Positions 1 through 9,071 of a DNA stretch of 64,000 bases are shown in pieces. This DNA comes from Mesostigma viride (lineage: Eukaryota; Streptophyta; Mesostigmatophyceae; Mesostigmatales; Mesostigmataceae). The translations under genes and the position numbers were made by a program. The notes under the pieces are model-generated. The model had not been told where the DNA came from and did no database searches. It saw only the letters and a list, made by a program, of their open reading frames with translations. The stretch spans positions 6,182,654-6,246,653 of the forward strand of contig RPFO01000213.1 in the NCBI GenBank assembly GCA_009746045.1, given 5' to 3'. How positions within the stretch are numbered: position 1 is the stretch's first letter; each line of letters begins with the position of its first letter.

Positions 1-61
1 GTCATTGACCCCCCCCCCCCCCCCCCCTGCATCCCCACCGCCAAACCGCTCCTCCCCCCAG
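1..61 (+). other. 3' end of an intron (splice acceptor)
   Basis: A long C-rich pyrimidine tract ends in CAG at 59-61. The EgtD-like coding similarity begins exactly after it, while the translation of this stretch is only Pro/Ser-rich noise. I read it as the tail of an intron running off the left edge. Confidence 0.55.
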
Positions 62-565
62 TTCTTGCGCTCGCTTTACAGCTCGCTCAACGAGGGCGAC
101 CTCCTGCTGGTCGGGTTCGACCTTCGCAAGGACATCAAGGTCATGCAGGCCGCCTACGACGACGCGCGTGGCGTGACGGCCGCGTTCAACTACAACCTGC
201 TCACCCGCATCAACCGGGAGCTGGGCGCCGACTTCGATGTCTCCAAGTTCCAGTTCTACTCCACCTATGACGCCCAGGAGGGGGCCATTATCAGCAGCCT
301 GGTCAGCAAGGAGCCCCAAACAGTGCGCATCAGCGGGCTGCCGGCGGCGGCCGCGTCGGGCGGAAGTCTGCCCGGTCCACGGGAGTTTTTCTTTGACAAG
401 TGGGAGGCGGTGTTCACTGAACGGAGCGTCAAGTACACGATGGCCATCGTGCATGATCTGGCGGCGCGCGGCGGGTTTGAGGTCGTCGAGGACTTTTATG
501 ACAGCCGGCAGTGGTTCGTGGACTCGCTGTGGCGCGTCCGCAAGACGCCAGTGTCGTCTGTGTAA
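62..565 (+). CDS. Histidine N-alpha-methyltransferase (EgtD-like), terminal exon, 5' partial
   Basis: The last ~167 residues of a SAM-dependent methyltransferase of the EgtD / Methyltransf_33 family. In ergothioneine synthesis this family trimethylates the alpha-amino group of histidine to hercynine. The family signature is clear: GDLLLVGFDLRKD, then AAYDDARGVTAAFNYNLL and NRELGADFD, and near the C terminus an FTERSVKYT stretch followed by the usual AGF-type tail. The stop at 563-565 falls where stand-alone EgtD proteins end, so no sulfoxide-synthase domain follows on this side. The SAM-binding first half must lie in exons left of the window. Reading starts in phase 0 after the acceptor AG at 60-61. 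It is the only host housekeeping gene seen. The family call is firm; the exact substrate is inferred from the family. Confidence 0.78.
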   Translation, partial: FLRSLYSSLNEGDLLLVGFDLRKDIKVMQAAYDDARGVTAAFNYNLLTRINRELGADFDVSKFQFYSTYDAQEGAIISSLVSKEPQTVRISGLPAAAASGGSLPGPREFFFDKWEAVFTERSVKYTMAIVHDLAARGGFEVVEDFYDSRQWFVDSLWRVRKTPVSSV

Positions 566-857
566 CGTGTACCTTCGGCTGAAAAAGTCAGCCTATTATC
601 ATGTCGGCATGTGCACCCCTATGCAGAAGGGAACTTTGAGACAGCACAGCATGACACATGTAACTTTATTGGGCCGCCATGGGCGCGGCAACTTTTTTAT
701 ACACCTGCCAGCAGTCAATCCTGCAGCGACTGTGCATCATGTGCAAGCTGCTGCTGTGTTTTCCGGAGTATGTGCAGGTGTTTGCCCTGTTGGGGGATAA
801 AACAAAGCAGGTCTGCACAGTCATGGCCCGTATGCCAATCTAGCTTGTGCAGTCCGC

Positions 858-946
858 ATCAATATACCAAGGGGACAGCCAGCGAAGGCCAGACATCGGG
901 AGAATCCGGACCATGGCAGGTCGAGCCTGCCGTTATCTTTTCCGCG
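858..946 (+). repeat. Left arm of a ~90-bp imperfect inverted repeat
   Basis: Its reverse complement recurs at 3758-3850. The core CGGGAGAATCCGGACCATGG is identical and flanking parts (CAAGG..ACA, AGGCCAGA, GCCTGC, GTTATCTT, CCGCG) match with small gaps, roughly 80% by eye. The pair encloses the LINE remnants and the microsatellite, so it may be the terminal inverted repeat of a ~3 kb composite element. Confidence 0.6.
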
Positions 947-954
947 TATATAAG
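947..954 (+). promoter_or_regulatory. TATA-box-like site
   Basis: TATATAAG lies directly inside the left inverted-repeat arm, where an internal promoter of a transposon would sit. There is no gene immediately downstream to confirm it. Confidence 0.3.
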
Positions 955-1530
955 ACTAGGCTGAGTGCGACAGTGAACCAGTGCTGCACTGTTACGCTTG
1001 CACCTGAACCGCAGGACAGAAACATTGTGAGTTTACTGCACAGATAACGTTGGGTCACTGTTTGCTTGTCGGCTTTCATGTAAGGTTGCAACCTGGACCT
1101 AAATGCAAAGCCTAAGTCGCTGATACTTACTCTGGCAAACTATCGCCCCTGATGTTAGCTGCTAGAGATCGACTGGCTACGATGCAATATATGTGGATTG
1201 CAGCTTGGACGCACCTAGAATAAAGCTTCACAGAATGCAGGGCTGGGGCACAATACAGATGAATGCATAACAGATGAAATAACATTAAGACATGGTGCCA
1301 AGAAGTACGTACGTAATTGCATGTCATGTGCGCAGGGGCATGCCATGGAGAATTGTGCTAACCTCAAACTACTATACAATATCACCTGGACATGTGGTAT
1401 CCTATAGGAAGAACAGGCTGGCACCTGGGCAGCCTTCCGGCTTATCTGTAAGTAAGTAAGTACTTGCGTGTCATGCACATAGGCACAATGGATAGCTCAG
1501 CAGGCACCAAGCCCGCCCAACCCGGGCGTT

Positions 1531-2576
1531 TTGTTCTCACATGGCGTGCGCCAGGCACGTGCTCGCTTTGCTAGCATTGCAGCCCGTGCCCCTGGCCTAG
1601 CGATCACGAACGAGCTTGGAGAAGGGGGGCCGACTAACAAGCAGAATTTACTAGCTGACCTCATTTATGCCGACGACATCACGCTCGTTGAGAAGCCGGA
1701 GTCTGCAGGCCCAACTTTGGCTGGACTGCCTGGCGCTCGAGGCTCGGGCGGTTGGTCTAGAAATCAGCCCCAAAACGGAGGCCCTGGCCCTCGGCATGGC
1801 AGGGCCCCCACCCACGCTTCGCCTCTTAGACGATGCCGAGGTCAACTACCCAGTCTACCCTCCTTCAGGCCGCTTCAAGCTGCTCGGCAGTTGGCTTCCC
1901 GACTGCGAGGACGACATGACGACACGGATCGGCATGGCGTGGGCGCACCTCCATGACCACCGCCGCTGGTGGAGCAACCCCGCCCTACCCCGGATCGTCA
2001 AGCGTGACCTCTTCAAGGTCGTCATTCTGACGATCCTGACCTACGGCGCCGAGACCTGGACACTGACGCAGGAGGCTGGAGCAACGACTCGACAGCAACG
2101 TCACCAAGATGCTGCGCAAGGCCCTTAACATCCCCTTTGGTTTGCACATTAGTAATGAGGATTTGTACGCTGATTTGCCCTATGTTTCCCACATTCTTAG
2201 GCACAGGCGCCTGAGCCTAGCCGGGCACCTGGCCCGCACAGATCAGGTAGATACATCAGATAGACTAGCTGGCACCAAGCCCGCCCAGCCTGGGCGATAT
2301 GTCCTCACCTGGCGTGCCCCCGGCCGCGCGCGGCAGGGCCGCCACCCGTGGACTTTTCGTGATAGACTCGGCATGGACATGTGCTACACTAGACGTGACG
2401 GGCTCACACCCGGGCAGCCTCCTGGTTTGTCTGTAATATGGAGGCAGATGGTGCGCAAGGATAGATGGCAAGTAGTGATGAAGGAGACCACCCCCAAGCC
2501 TAGCTGTGGGGGCTCCGCGTGTGACCAAAGTATGGCATTCATAGCGATTCGGGCCGCAGTGCCCACACCCCTGTAA
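1531..2576 (+). pseudogene. LINE (non-LTR retrotransposon) reverse transcriptase C-terminal remnant, frameshifted
   Basis: The 3' half of a LINE RT, read through three frames. The catalytic YADDI box is at 1666-1680. A frame change near 1710 leads to an E..GLEISP.KTE segment, a LLGSWLPD block, and LTYGAETWTLT (to about 2080). A second change near 2100 leads to a carboxy part with SNEDLYADLPYVS and RRLSLAGHLART, the typical post-thumb region of LINE polymerases. The 5' RT motifs and any endonuclease are missing, so this is a 5'-truncated, dead copy. The clade was not determined. The tail ends near 2600 in a C-rich sequence carrying short CCATCC-like repeats. Confidence 0.8.
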
Positions 2577-2604
2577 CTAGGACCTAGATAGCTTACACCA
2601 TATC

Positions 2605-2676
2605 CATTCCATCCCATGTTCCCCTCCCACTGAGGACTTATGCTCACGTGACGCAGTCACGTGTCTATTAATTAAC
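2605..2676 (+). repeat. Left arm of a 72-bp inverted repeat around a LINE tail copy
   Basis: Near-perfect reverse complement of 2955-3026. It contains the hairpin CACGTGACGCAGTCACGTG at 2645-2663. The pair flanks a second LINE tail. Confidence 0.75.
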
Positions 2677-2679
2677 TAA

Positions 2680-2950
2680 TGGCGTGCCCCGGGCCGAGCG
2701 TGGCCGGGGCGCCACCCATGGACCTTCCGGGATAGGATAGGCATGGATATGTGTTACCCACGTTGCATGCAATGGGCCATGGCAGCCCCCTGGCATGTCT
2801 GTCAACTGGAGGCAGATGGTTCGCAAGGATAGGTGGCAGGTAGTAATGAAGGAGACCACCCCCAAGTCAGTGAGGGCTCCGCGTGTGACCAAGTGTGGCA
2901 TTCCGAGTGATTCGGGCCGTGGTGCCCACAACCCCGTACGTAACTAGGTC
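2680..2950 (+). repeat. Second copy of the LINE 3' tail
   Basis: This segment repeats 2300-2590 with divergence and in the same orientation: the GGCGTGCCCC..GGCCG block, the GATAGGATAGGCATGGATATG block, the GGAGGCAGATGGTTCGCAAG block and the ending near CGTAACTAGGTCTTAGAT. It is one more 5'-truncated insertion of the same family. Confidence 0.7.
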
Positions 2951-2954
2951 TTAG

Positions 2955-3026
2955 ATTAATTAATAGACACGTGACTGCGTCACGTGAGCATAAGTCCTCC
3001 GTGGGAGGGGAACATGGGATGAACTG
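2955..3026 (-). repeat. Right arm of the 72-bp inverted repeat
   Basis: Partner of 2605-2676, with the same hairpin at 2968-2986 and a third occurrence at 3959-3977. The hairpin stem is CACGTGAC paired with GTCACGTG. Confidence 0.75.
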
Positions 3027-3046
3027 GTCTTAGATGGCTAGCTCCA

Positions 3047-3452
3047 TCCATCCCATCCCATCCCATCCCATCCCATCCCATCCCATCCCATCCCATCCCA
3101 TCCCATCCCATCCCATCCCATCCCATCCCATCCCATCCCATCCCATCCCATCCCATCCCATCCCATCCCATCCCATCCCATCCCATCCCATCCCATCCCA
3201 TCCCATCCCATCCCATCCCATCCCATCCCATCCCATCCCATCCCATCCCATCCCATCCCATCCCATCCCATCCCATCCCATCCCATCCCATCCCATCCCA
3301 TCCCATCCCATCCCATCCCATCCCATCCCATCCCATCCCATCCCATCCCATCCCATCCCATCCCATCCCATCCCATCCCATCCCATCCCATCCCATCCCA
3401 TCCCATCCCATCCCATCCCATCCCATCCCATCCCATCCCATCCCATCCCATC
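3047..3452. repeat. Uninterrupted (TCCCA)n microsatellite, about 81 units
   Basis: A perfect pentanucleotide tract of about 405 bp. The minus strand reads (TGGGA)n with G3 runs every five bases, a pattern able to form G-quadruplexes. It starts right after a LINE-tail-like sequence (CTTAGATGGCTAGCTCCATCC), suggesting that the short repeats of the LINE 3' end seeded it. Long open frames over it are artefacts of the 5-bp period. Confidence 0.97.
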
Positions 3453-4723
3453 GTAACGCTGTTGCGTGTTAACTGATTAATTAATTAATGCACATAGGCA
3501 TGCCACGGATGGAGTACTATGCTGATTCGATCATTATATTGAAAAATAGTTACAAAAACAGACAAACATTTTCTGCATCATGCCCCAACCATTTAGTTGA
3601 GTCGAAACACACGCCCTGATCAAGCAAGCTGTTTCCGGCCCCACCGTCTAGGTCACCCGGTCATCTGTATGCACGTAGACCAGCCATATTTTCAATGCAC
3701 AAGCAAGGCTACACATTTCCATCTCCATTCATGTTCATCATCCTGAACTCGCAAACGCGGGCAAGATAACTGCCAGCAGGCTTGAGCTACCATGGTCCGG
3801 ATTCTCCCGATTTCTGGCCTGCGCACGTTGTCTCCTTGATATAGTACTAGATGGGGGTATAATCCTCATCCTAGCTGTCCTCTACTCTGGCTTATCTTTG
3901 ATCTGCCAGGGGCAGATGACTCGCAAAGATAGTTGTCGCACGTAAATTAATTAAGATACACGTGACTGCGTCACGTGAGCATAAGTCCTTTGACCTTGTT
4001 CAAAATATTCGGTAAAATTAGTGTTTCGGGCCGTGGCAGTAGCTCTAGTGCCCACAAACCTGCAAATGGAAGCTCTAGATAGTCATCCATCCCACTGAGG
4101 CCGAACTCATCATAGCTCACGTGACGCATGGTCTATAGGTGTAAATTAATTAGGCACCTGTAGGCACCTAGGCCTTGCCAGCTAGGCACCTAGCCTGCAC
4201 ATATCAGGTAGATCGACACCTTCGAAGTTAGGTGGGCTAGCTGGCACCAAGCCCGCACAGTCCGGGCGCCATGCCCTCACGTACATGGAAGCCCCGGCCT
4301 GATGCTGCGCACTGCGCATGCCCGGTCGCCCCCGCTGGACCCTAGCTCCATGACAGGCTAGGCTTAGACATGTATTATCCTAGAACGAGCTCCATGGGTT
4401 CACCGGCCCCCGGTCAGACTCCTGGCCTATCCGTAATCTGGAGGTATCGATTCGACCCCCAAGGAGCAGCGACACAAGGTTATGACAGATCGACACCATC
4501 CCCACATCGGGTCGGTGGGCCGCGGGGAGACGCGGGTAACTACAATTGGTAAGCATAGCGGGTGCCCGCTATTAATTAATTAATTAATAGCGGGTGGAGC
4601 CGTGGCGCCCGCAAACCGACCACTCGGGGACTTGTAGTTTCCATCTCCATCTCTGGACATGTCAACTCCATTGAGGATTTATCTTCATGTGGTGCAGTCT
4701 ACATTAATTGATTGATTAGTTAA
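3453..4723. other. Decayed repeat region with a third LINE tail and the right inverted-repeat arm
   Basis: No gene. 3758-3850 is the inverted partner of 858-946. 3945-3995 repeats the CACGTGAC hairpin block, and 4110-4150 holds a degraded version of it. 4238-4450 is a third, more diverged LINE tail (CTAGCTGGCACCAAGCCCGC, CCTATCCGTAATCTGGAGG). Two short TTAATTAA-rich spacers are present near 4570 and 4705. Confidence 0.6.
3758..3850 (-). repeat. Right arm of the ~90-bp imperfect inverted repeat
   Basis: Partner of 858-946; see that entry. The shared core is the reverse complement of CGGGAGAATCCGGACCATGG. Confidence 0.6.
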
Positions 4724-4860
4724 TTCTATTAACCGTGGAACTCCAGGGTAACCAGACTCTTTATTAAAACAATGAGTGGAGCACATACAAAAGGCAGGCC
4801 ACATCCCGGCCGCCGATGCTCATGGGAACACTTATTGCTTGGCAAAGGCTAGCCTTACCC
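4724..4860 (-). repeat. Split direct repeat of PAT-like copy 1 (distal unit)
   Basis: Appears identical to 5318-5454, starting TTCTATTAACCGTGGAACTC and ending GGCTAGCCTTACCC. The corresponding repeat in copy 2 starts with the same sequence. Confidence 0.9.
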
Positions 4861-5317
4861 CCAAACACGCAGGGAGGGTGGGCGGGAAAAGAAAAGAGGC
4901 CGACCTTAGCTAGGTGGGTTTGTTTTTGTCCTTTTTTGCGTGTCATGCGGCCTTGGCCCGGACGGCATTTTTTCGCCACGCAAATGTTGCGTCTGAACAA
5001 ATGACGCAATGTGGCGTTCTAATTGCCGGCAGCTTACGTAAGGCTGCCGGGGCTATTAGGTCACATACTGCGTGAGAGAAAGAATCTAGATCTAGTTAAT
5101 CACTACGCCATGAGCCAAGAAACCTAGACAGTGGCAGGTTTATATCTCAACGTAGCTCCTGCCACCTGGCCAAGAAAAACTGGCCAAAGCTTTGGCCACG
5201 ACTGATCCGGATCAGGCCGCACCGGCCTCAAAAGGTATGTCACGTGAACCCAATAACCTAGCTATAGCGGCTACCCTTCCATCTCACTATAAAGAAACTA
5301 TGTTCAGAGAACCACGA
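4861..5317 (-). repeat. Spacer and internal block of the PAT-like 3' end
   Basis: A short G-rich spacer followed by a ~430-bp block ending GAAACTATGTTCAGAGAACC. It is equivalent to 21066-21477 of copy 2, whose last 379 bp recur at that element's other end. Here the other end is lost. Confidence 0.7.
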
Positions 5318-5454
5318 TTCTATTAACCGTGGAACTCCAGGGTAACCAGACTCTTTATTAAAACAATGAGTGGAGCACATACAAAAGGCAGGCCACATCC
5401 CGGCCGCCGATGCTCATGGGAACACTTATTGCTTGGCAAAGGCTAGCCTTACCC
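5318..5454 (-). repeat. Split direct repeat of PAT-like copy 1 (proximal unit)
   Basis: Partner of 4724-4860. It lies just after the pol stop on the coding strand. Confidence 0.9.
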
Positions 5455-5526
5455 TTATATCCCTCCCTGGCGATCCATGCCAGGGGCAAAGAACCTAGCA
5501 TAATGACAGAGAAATGAACAACCAAA

Positions 5527-8500
5527 TTAGGTGGAGGGCAATTTCAAAATAGCCCGCCAGGCCCGAGGGGGGCAGGCGGCCATGGCCCGAAGAATAACCT
5601 CAGGCAGCTGCACCTCCAAACTGCGGTGCAAGCCCACATAATGGGCAACCGTGGAGCTGCTAAGCCAGCGCCCCCGGCCCTGGATGTCCCCCATGCTGCG
5701 ACCCGCGAGGAAATCGTGAGTGGCACCTCCATGCCGCAGCCCGTGAATGGTGAAAATCTGGGCGACCCCCAAGGCCTGACTCGCAGCCTGCCAAATGCGC
5801 CGGAATTGCGGGTAGGTGAAAGGGAACACGGCCTCCCAAGCGTGCTTACCCGCGATGCAGTGACGGAGGATGGTTTCAGACATCACATCTTCTACCACCA
5901 CTGACTGAGTCTTGCCCTTAGAGGTCTTGGTAGACCTCAGCAGTAGGGCGCCCCGTTGAGCCGGCCCAAGCCGAACGTCAGGCTGGAGGCGCACATGGCC
6001 AACACGGAGGTTCAGCGCCTCCGAGATTCGCAGGTAATGGCGGAACACGATGACAACCAGCAGGCCCGCAAGGCGCTGACCTTGCATGACCATCGTGCTG
6101 GCAAGTGCAAACGCCGCCTCCCATGGAATGGGAGGAGGGGCACGGGGGGGCACAAGTGTTTTCCACCCAGCGAGGACGCCACGGGCCAAGTCCCACCGCT
6201 TCACCATACCGGGATAATAAAGTTGCAACCCCATCAAGGCATTGACACACACTTGGCGGCTGTACCCCCGAAAATGAGCCCAGGCGACATACGCACAAAA
6301 TGTCTCCTCAAGGGTGTCAGCTCGTGACGATGACCCGTCCGCCCGCCCACCAGCCTCCCACCAAGTCAAGAGGGAATCAAGACCACGACGGTAGGCCAGC
6401 AAAGTAGCCGGCTTTACTTTCCCCTCTAGCAATGGAAGGTAGCTAACAGGTGCAGGGGGCCCCGGGTTAGGATGGATGCCTTCCGCGGTCAGGTCGCGCA
6501 CCCAGCCTGCCAAGAAAGTCGCCATGGATTGGCCGCGAGAAACGCCATCGGCTGGTTGAAGTGCACTCGGCGTCCACACCCACTGGGAACGACTCCCCGT
6601 GGCGAGGGTCAGCGCGCACAAGCGGCGGCACTGCTTGTTGAGCTTGTGGGATGAGGACCGCCCCTTAGCCAAGCAGCCCAACGCCGCGGTGGAGTCCACC
6701 AACCTCACCACCCGCTTGCCTCGGTTTGCCAAGCTGCGCGCACTCCTCTCCACGCCCTTCACTGCAGCCCGCACCTCCTTCTCGTTGATGTGCATCCCCG
6801 GATCCCGCCAACGACTCCGGACCCCAACCCGCCATTGCTGGCTAGTGATTGCTTGTTGCGCCCGCGCGCTCAGTGGCCTAGGGCCAGCGTAGGCCACCTC
6901 ACTTGGTATGAGCAAAGTCGGGTACCCCCGCACCTCTCGTGCCCTCGCCAGCTCCGTCACATCGCCCGGCTCCATGGTTGCGTACACGACACCTTGCCCG
7001 TAGGTGGACGCGTCAGATGCAACCACCTCACGGGCCAAAGGTGCGCTTCGGTCAACCCTTAGCATGGGAGCCAAGGCCAGGGCACACTCTAACTCCTCCC
7101 GCACCCCGGCCCACAGCACCCAGGATCGCTGCCCCCACCCTTGCAGGCTGATGAATTTGAAACATTGCTGCCAAATGGACAAGCAGCTGCGGCTTAACAT
7201 CTGCAGCCACAACCACCGCCCCAAGACGGCAGCCAGCCCCTCGGCCGTAGCTCGGCCTCGAGTGAGTATAGCCTGCGTGTGGGCGATCACAAGGTTGAGC
7301 TGCTTGACCGTTGGTTCCAGCACGCCGTTCCGTCGGTGCACCACCCCTAGGGCTTCTAGCTCGTCCCCTTCCAGGCTCGCCATCTTAGTCTTCTCCTTAG
7401 ACGGCACAAGGTTGTTAGGGAGGTAGCCTTCCTCAATAGCGCGCGTGATGAGCTGGTTCACCGCCTCGCAGGTCCGCCCGTTGCTGGCCACCAAGTCATC
7501 AATAGTGATGGACAGCATGGGGGCAGGGGGGTTTTCCAGGTCAATCTGAAGCTCCCCGGCGCGCTCCTCCTTGTACTCGATGGCCAAGCGCAGTGGCTGG
7601 CCACACTCGTCGCGCACCAAGGTGAGCTCACCTGCGCTTGAGAGGTAGTTGACCTGGCGCCTCGGATCCAGGGCACCGGTCATGTAGAGCACCATCTCAT
7701 GGATGGCCTCCCCCAGCGCCACCGCATGGGAATGTCCCATGGCCAGCACCTTGAGCACGGGCCACACCTTCCGCCTGGGCCCTGCCAGACCTACGCTAGT
7801 CGACCACACACTAGGAAGCCCTTGGTAGTCCCACCACCACTCGGGCACCTCGATGGAATAGTAGTATGACACGAGGTCGCTCTTGGCGCAGTAGCACCAG
7901 CCTTTGATGTAGACCTCCACGAGGATGCCCAGGTGGGGTAGCAGGATCTTGGGGGGGTCCACCCACAGCAGGTTGCCCAGCTTCCTGTTGACGATGAACC
8001 GAAGCTCACCCACCCCCTTGGCCACTCCAAAGCAGCCATCCACCCACTTGGGCCGCCTCTCCCGGAACGCCACCATGCCCACGCCCGCTGCCCGGCTCAT
8101 GAGCTTGCCCCATTCAGCCATGGAGCATCCCCGGCTGGGCTTGGGCACATTCCAATACTTTGCGCTCGCCACGACCGCTGGCTTGATGCAGTTCTCTTCG
8201 CTGGCATATATCTCCCGCCAGCTCGGCCGCATAGCCAACAGGTCGAGCAGCCGTGCCTTCCCCGCCACCTCCGCCTTTGGTAGACTCACCGCGTCCGCGC
8301 GCAGTTGTTCATACTTATTCTGCTTCCCATATATTGCATCAGCACCTTCTTGCTCCTGGCCTGTCGCAACGCCCCCTACGCGGCGACTGTGCCAGGTGCA
8401 GTGCCTCTTGACCCTCGCAAGGGCCTCCTCCCTCCCCTTAGAGCACGCCCCTCTAGGGTTAGGAGGAGGGTCTTGCCCCCCTCCCCACAGCCAATTAAGC

Positions 8501-8628
8501 CAACGCACTACCTTGCATTGCAGTGTGTACTCGCGGTGGCGGCGCGTGGCACGCTGTCGCCGGCGTGCCGATCTCACCCTGCCCCACGCGGTGTACGCTG
8601 GCCTAAGTGGGTATGGCAGCGGGAAAAG
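5527..8628 (-). CDS. PAT-like pol: reverse transcriptase, RNase H and tyrosine recombinase
   Basis: An open frame extends from 9180, but similarity to copy 2 starts only near 8628, after the gag stop at 8649. Residue numbers below count from 9180. RT: motif A Asp435 (KSDLVSYYYSI), a GHSHAVALG block at about 482, and the catalytic IDDL with Asp561/562. RNase H: Asp723 (VVASDAS), Glu800/802, Asp829 and Asp878 (QPADGVSRG). A 2A-like GIHPNPGP follows at 901-908. Tyrosine recombinase: Arg1051 (LRISEAL), His1146 and Arg1149 (HGLRHGG), nucleophile Tyr1181 (HYVGL). All catalytic residues expected for DIRS-order pol are present, and there is no integrase or protease. The first ~184 residues of the longer frame overlap gag in another frame and are not counted as pol. 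Confidence 0.85.
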   Translation of the reverse strand, partial: LFPLPYPLRPAYTAWGRVRSARRRQRATRRHREYTLQCKVVRWLNWLWGGGQDPPPNPRGACSKGREEALARVKRHCTWHSRRVGGVATGQEQEGADAIYGKQNKYEQLRADAVSLPKAEVAGKARLLDLLAMRPSWREIYASEENCIKPAVVASAKYWNVPKPSRGCSMAEWGKLMSRAAGVGMVAFRERRPKWVDGCFGVAKGVGELRFIVNRKLGNLLWVDPPKILLPHLGILVEVYIKGWCYCAKSDLVSYYYSIEVPEWWWDYQGLPSVWSTSVGLAGPRRKVWPVLKVLAMGHSHAVALGEAIHEMVLYMTGALDPRRQVNYLSSAGELTLVRDECGQPLRLAIEYKEERAGELQIDLENPPAPMLSITIDDLVASNGRTCEAVNQLITRAIEEGYLPNNLVPSKEKTKMASLEGDELEALGVVHRRNGVLEPTVKQLNLVIAHTQAILTRGRATAEGLAAVLGRWLWLQMLSRSCLSIWQQCFKFISLQGWGQRSWVLWAGVREELECALALAPMLRVDRSAPLAREVVASDASTYGQGVVYATMEPGDVTELARAREVRGYPTLLIPSEVAYAGPRPLSARAQQAITSQQWRVGVRSRWRDPGMHINEKEVRAAVKGVERSARSLANRGKRVVRLVDSTAALGCLAKGRSSSHKLNKQCRRLCALTLATGSRSQWVWTPSALQPADGVSRGQSMATFLAGWVRDLTAEGIHPNPGPPAPVSYLPLLEGKVKPATLLAYRRGLDSLLTWWEAGGRADGSSSRADTLEETFCAYVAWAHFRGYSRQVCVNALMGLQLYYPGMVKRWDLARGVLAGWKTLVPPRAPPPIPWEAAFALASTMVMQGQRLAGLLVVIVFRHYLRISEALNLRVGHVRLQPDVRLGPAQRGALLLRSTKTSKGKTQSVVVEDVMSETILRHCIAGKHAWEAVFPFTYPQFRRIWQAASQALGVAQIFTIHGLRHGGATHDFLAGRSMGDIQGRGRWLSSSTVAHYVGLHRSLEVQLPEVILRAMAACPPRAWRAILKLPST
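6457..6480 (-). other. 2A-like NPGP motif between RNase H and recombinase
   Basis: It encodes GIHPNPGP, which resembles the ribosome-skipping 2A terminus D-(V/I)-E-x-N-P-G-P but with Gly for Asp and His for Glu. It is conserved as GVHPNPGP in copy 2 (22616-22639). Activity is unproven. Confidence 0.5.
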
Positions 8629-8648
8629 GGAGCGGTCCCGCTGGGATT

Positions 8649-9071
8649 CTATTTCCCTACTTGTTGAGCCTTGCTGAGCTTGTCCAAGAGGATGGCAGTT
8701 TGGAGAGCTGCCTTGACAGCCGGGGTGGCTGACAGTGCAGCCTCCTCCCCCAATGGCAGGAGGTGGCTGGCCACCTTCCACCCCCCCCCTCCTTGCCCTT
8801 CCACCTGCAGCAAGGCCGCCACCACCCTCATTAGGTACTCCATGCCCACAAGCTCCCCGGCTGCTGAGCCCAGCTCCTTGAGAAGGGTGTCCATGGCCAA
8901 TGCAATGTTCATGACAATTTTCCTGTTCTCCATGTTCCGCCAATTTCCAGGCTTTACCGTCATGACCCACGACCGGATTCCCATCCCATTGTCGCTGGCG
9001 TCCTCCAACACCCCCGGCAGCACCCGCTCCGAAACCCGATATTTCACGCTCTTGGCGGGCGTCCCCAACAT
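8649..9071 (-). pseudogene. PAT-like gag, C-terminal fragment (copy 1)
   Basis: About 140 residues matching the C terminus of the copy 2 gag: RVLPGVLEDASDNG, NRKIVMNIALAMDTL, GMEYLMRVVAALLQ, and a tail ending LSKAQQVGK. Left of 9071 the sequence is element; right of it the match stops, so the N-terminal two thirds are gone. It has no recognisable zinc knuckle. The likely role is nucleoprotein assembly, inferred from its position upstream of pol. Confidence 0.7.

Larger units (their letters stand above)
566..1489. other. Non-coding stretch with the left arm of an inverted repeat
   Basis: No credible coding sequence here. It holds the 3' flank of the methyltransferase gene, the left arm of an imperfect inverted repeat (858-946, partner 3758-3850) and a TATA-like site next to that arm. 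Short open frames show no family features. Confidence 0.5.
4724..9071 (-). mobile_element. PAT-like (DIRS order) tyrosine-recombinase retrotransposon, copy 1, 5'-truncated
   Basis: On the minus strand it reads: truncated gag (from about 9071), pol (to 5527), then a 137-bp repeat (5318-5454), a ~430-bp block, and the same 137-bp repeat again (4724-4860). By comparison with the complete copy at 20932-26320 this is the 3' half of a split-direct-repeat element. The upstream partner of the ~430-bp block and the gag N terminus are missing right of 9071, so it could not complete the usual circular-intermediate cycle by itself. Its pol is nevertheless uninterrupted. Confidence 0.85.

Noticed and set aside
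3047-3452. (TGGGA)n as a telomere array
   Set aside because: Plant and algal telomeres are TTTAGGG-type, and this tract is internal and follows a LINE tail.
2980-3456. Long open frames encoding repeated Met-Gly-Trp-Asp-Gly or Pro-Ile-Pro-Ser-His
   Set aside because: Translation of a perfect pentanucleotide repeat, open in several frames at once on both strands; not genes.
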